This document shows, piece after piece, positions 6,347 to 7,051 of a stretch of 7,051 nt of DNA. Position numbers and translations under genes: made by a program. Source of the stretch: JAWWPG01 sp038254365 (GTDB lineage: Bacteria > Actinomycetota > Actinomycetes > Propionibacteriales > Nocardioidaceae); contig JBBSGI010000109.1 in NCBI GenBank assembly GCA_038254365.1, forward strand, positions 1 through 7,051. Reading direction: 5' to 3'. The notes under the pieces are model-generated. The model searched no databases, was not told the DNA's origin, and worked only from the letters and a program-made list of their open reading frames with translations. Each line of letters starts with the position of its first letter. Positions within the stretch are counted from its first letter, which is position 1.

Positions 6347-7051
6347 GAGCGATCGCCCTGCCGGGCTGCCATCGGCTCGGCAACCTCCCGGATCGGCTCT
6401 GGCTTCTCGGTGTCCGCGGCCTTCTCGGTGTCCGCGGCCAAAGACATGATCGTCTCCAGGCGCAGCGCCCCGACGTAAGCGCCGTCCGAGTCGACGATGA
6501 CCGCGGTGGTGTCGCCGGTGTGCAGCAGCTCGTTCAGCGCGTCATGCACGCTCTGGGTGTCGTGAAGGACGGCCAGCGGACCGCCGCCGCTGGGCATGCC
6601 CTGCTCCAGGTCGGACACCCGTCGCCAGCCGCGAGGCCGGCGCTGGTCGTCGACGATGACGGCGCGGTCCTGTTGCGTTCTGGCCAGGATCGCGCGCGCC
6701 TTGTCGATGGAATCATCGAGCGTGACCACCGGCAGGGTGTCAAGGGTGATGTCGGCCAGCTGGGTGAGCCCGAGACTGCGTACCGAGGCGCCCGGTCCGA
6801 TGAAGTCGGCCACGAAGGCGTCCGCCGGATGGGCGAGGATCTGCTCGGGCGTGTCGTACTGGGCCAGTCGTGAGCCCTTCGCCAGGATCGCGATGCGGTC
6901 GCCGAGCTTGATCGCCTCATGGATGTCGTGGGTGACGAAGACGATCGTCTTGCGGATCATCTTCTGCAGGCGCAGAAACTCGTTCTGGAGCCGGTCGCGG
7001 GTGATGGGGTCGATCGCGCCGAACGGCTCGTCCATCAGCATGACCGGAGGA
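6343..7051 (-). CDS. Betaine/choline-type ABC transporter ATPase with C-terminal CBS domains, 5' end cut by right window edge
   Basis: The last 235 or so residues of the importer's ATP-hydrolysing subunit. The frame stays open to base 7051, so the start, Walker A and the ABC signature lie outside. Counting from the Met at 7041, Walker B and D-loop 'MLMDEPFGAID' is at 1-11 and the switch histidine H38 is in 'VFVTHDIHEA' (34-43). Next comes 'GDRIAILAKG', then 'YDTPEQILAHPADAFVADFIG' in effect (62-82), the standard end of this ATPase class. Residues about 96-200 form two CBS-like repeats ('LPVVTLDDSIDKARAIL...AVIVDD' and 'LAVLHDTQSVHDALNEL...AVIVDSDGAYVGALRLE'), as in OpuCA/OpuAA, where they sense ionic strength or nucleotide. 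A hydrophilic 30-residue tail follows and contains a duplicated 'AADTEK'. It is the first visible gene of the operon; its stop overlaps the permease start. Confidence 0.94.
   Translation of the reverse strand, partial: PPVMLMDEPFGAIDPITRDRLQNEFLRLQKMIRKTIVFVTHDIHEAIKLGDRIAILAKGSRLAQYDTPEQILAHPADAFVADFIGPGASVRSLGLTQLADITLDTLPVVTLDDSIDKARAILARTQQDRAVIVDDQRRPRGWRRVSDLEQGMPSGGGPLAVLHDTQSVHDALNELLHTGDTTAVIVDSDGAYVGALRLETIMSLAADTEKAADTEKPEPIREVAEPMAARQGDRS
6403..6438 (-). repeat. Exact tandem duplication of an 18-bp unit in the ATPase C-terminal tail
   Basis: Positions 6403-6420 and 6421-6438 are identical 18-mers in direct repeat. They keep the frame and encode the doubled 'AADTEK' segment after the second CBS repeat. 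The tail is hydrophilic and probably unstructured, so the duplication is likely neutral. Confidence 0.95.

Noticed and set aside
1..7051. CRISPR arrays, tRNA or rRNA genes, insertion sequences, attachment sites
   Set aside because: None seen: no spaced direct repeats, no transposase or integrase frames, no cloverleaf-like segments in the short intergenic gaps.

Overview
The window is GC-rich DNA (strong G/C bias at third codon positions, GTG starts, long antisense shadow frames) of the kind seen in Actinobacteria. The GTP-type phosphoenolpyruvate carboxykinase fragment at the left edge, with a 'DPFAMLPFCGYNMGDY' segment, fits that origin. No species can be named from the sequence alone.

Layout. 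On the + strand: (1) the 3' part of GTP-dependent PEP carboxykinase (1-873); (2) a DAO-family FAD-dependent oxidoreductase (940-2274); (3) a Rieske-type oxygenase alpha subunit resembling quaternary-amine demethylases/monooxygenases (2349-3578); (4) a nitrilase-superfamily carbon-nitrogen hydrolase (3648-4484). On the - strand, converging on these and only 30 bp away: a three-gene ABC importer of the glycine betaine/choline (OpuB/OpuC) class. Read in its own direction it runs ATPase with C-terminal CBS domains (cut by the right edge), permease, and substrate-binding lipoprotein.

How the genes may work together. The importer class takes up quaternary ammonium compounds. The Rieske enzyme carries the iron-ligand pattern of enzymes that oxidatively remove or cleave at quaternary nitrogen, and DAO-family flavoproteins typically oxidise the resulting secondary or tertiary amines. 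The most economical reading is a locus for import and stepwise oxidative degradation of a betaine-like compound. The C-N hydrolase would act on an amide, ureido or nitrile intermediate or by-product. The actual substrate cannot be read from the sequence, and no reductase partner for the Rieske enzyme lies in the window.

The most notable regulatory signal is a pair of matching palindromes, CAACT-CC-AGTTG (909-920) and CAACT-CG-AGTTG (2291-2302). One lies in each of the short gaps before the FAD oxidoreductase and the Rieske gene, and each sits against a plausible -10 element. They look like operators for one regulator not encoded in the window. Other points of note are a 15-residue polyglycine tract encoded by a pure GGC/GGT repeat just after the lipobox of the binding protein, and an exact 18-bp tandem duplication near the end of the ATPase gene.
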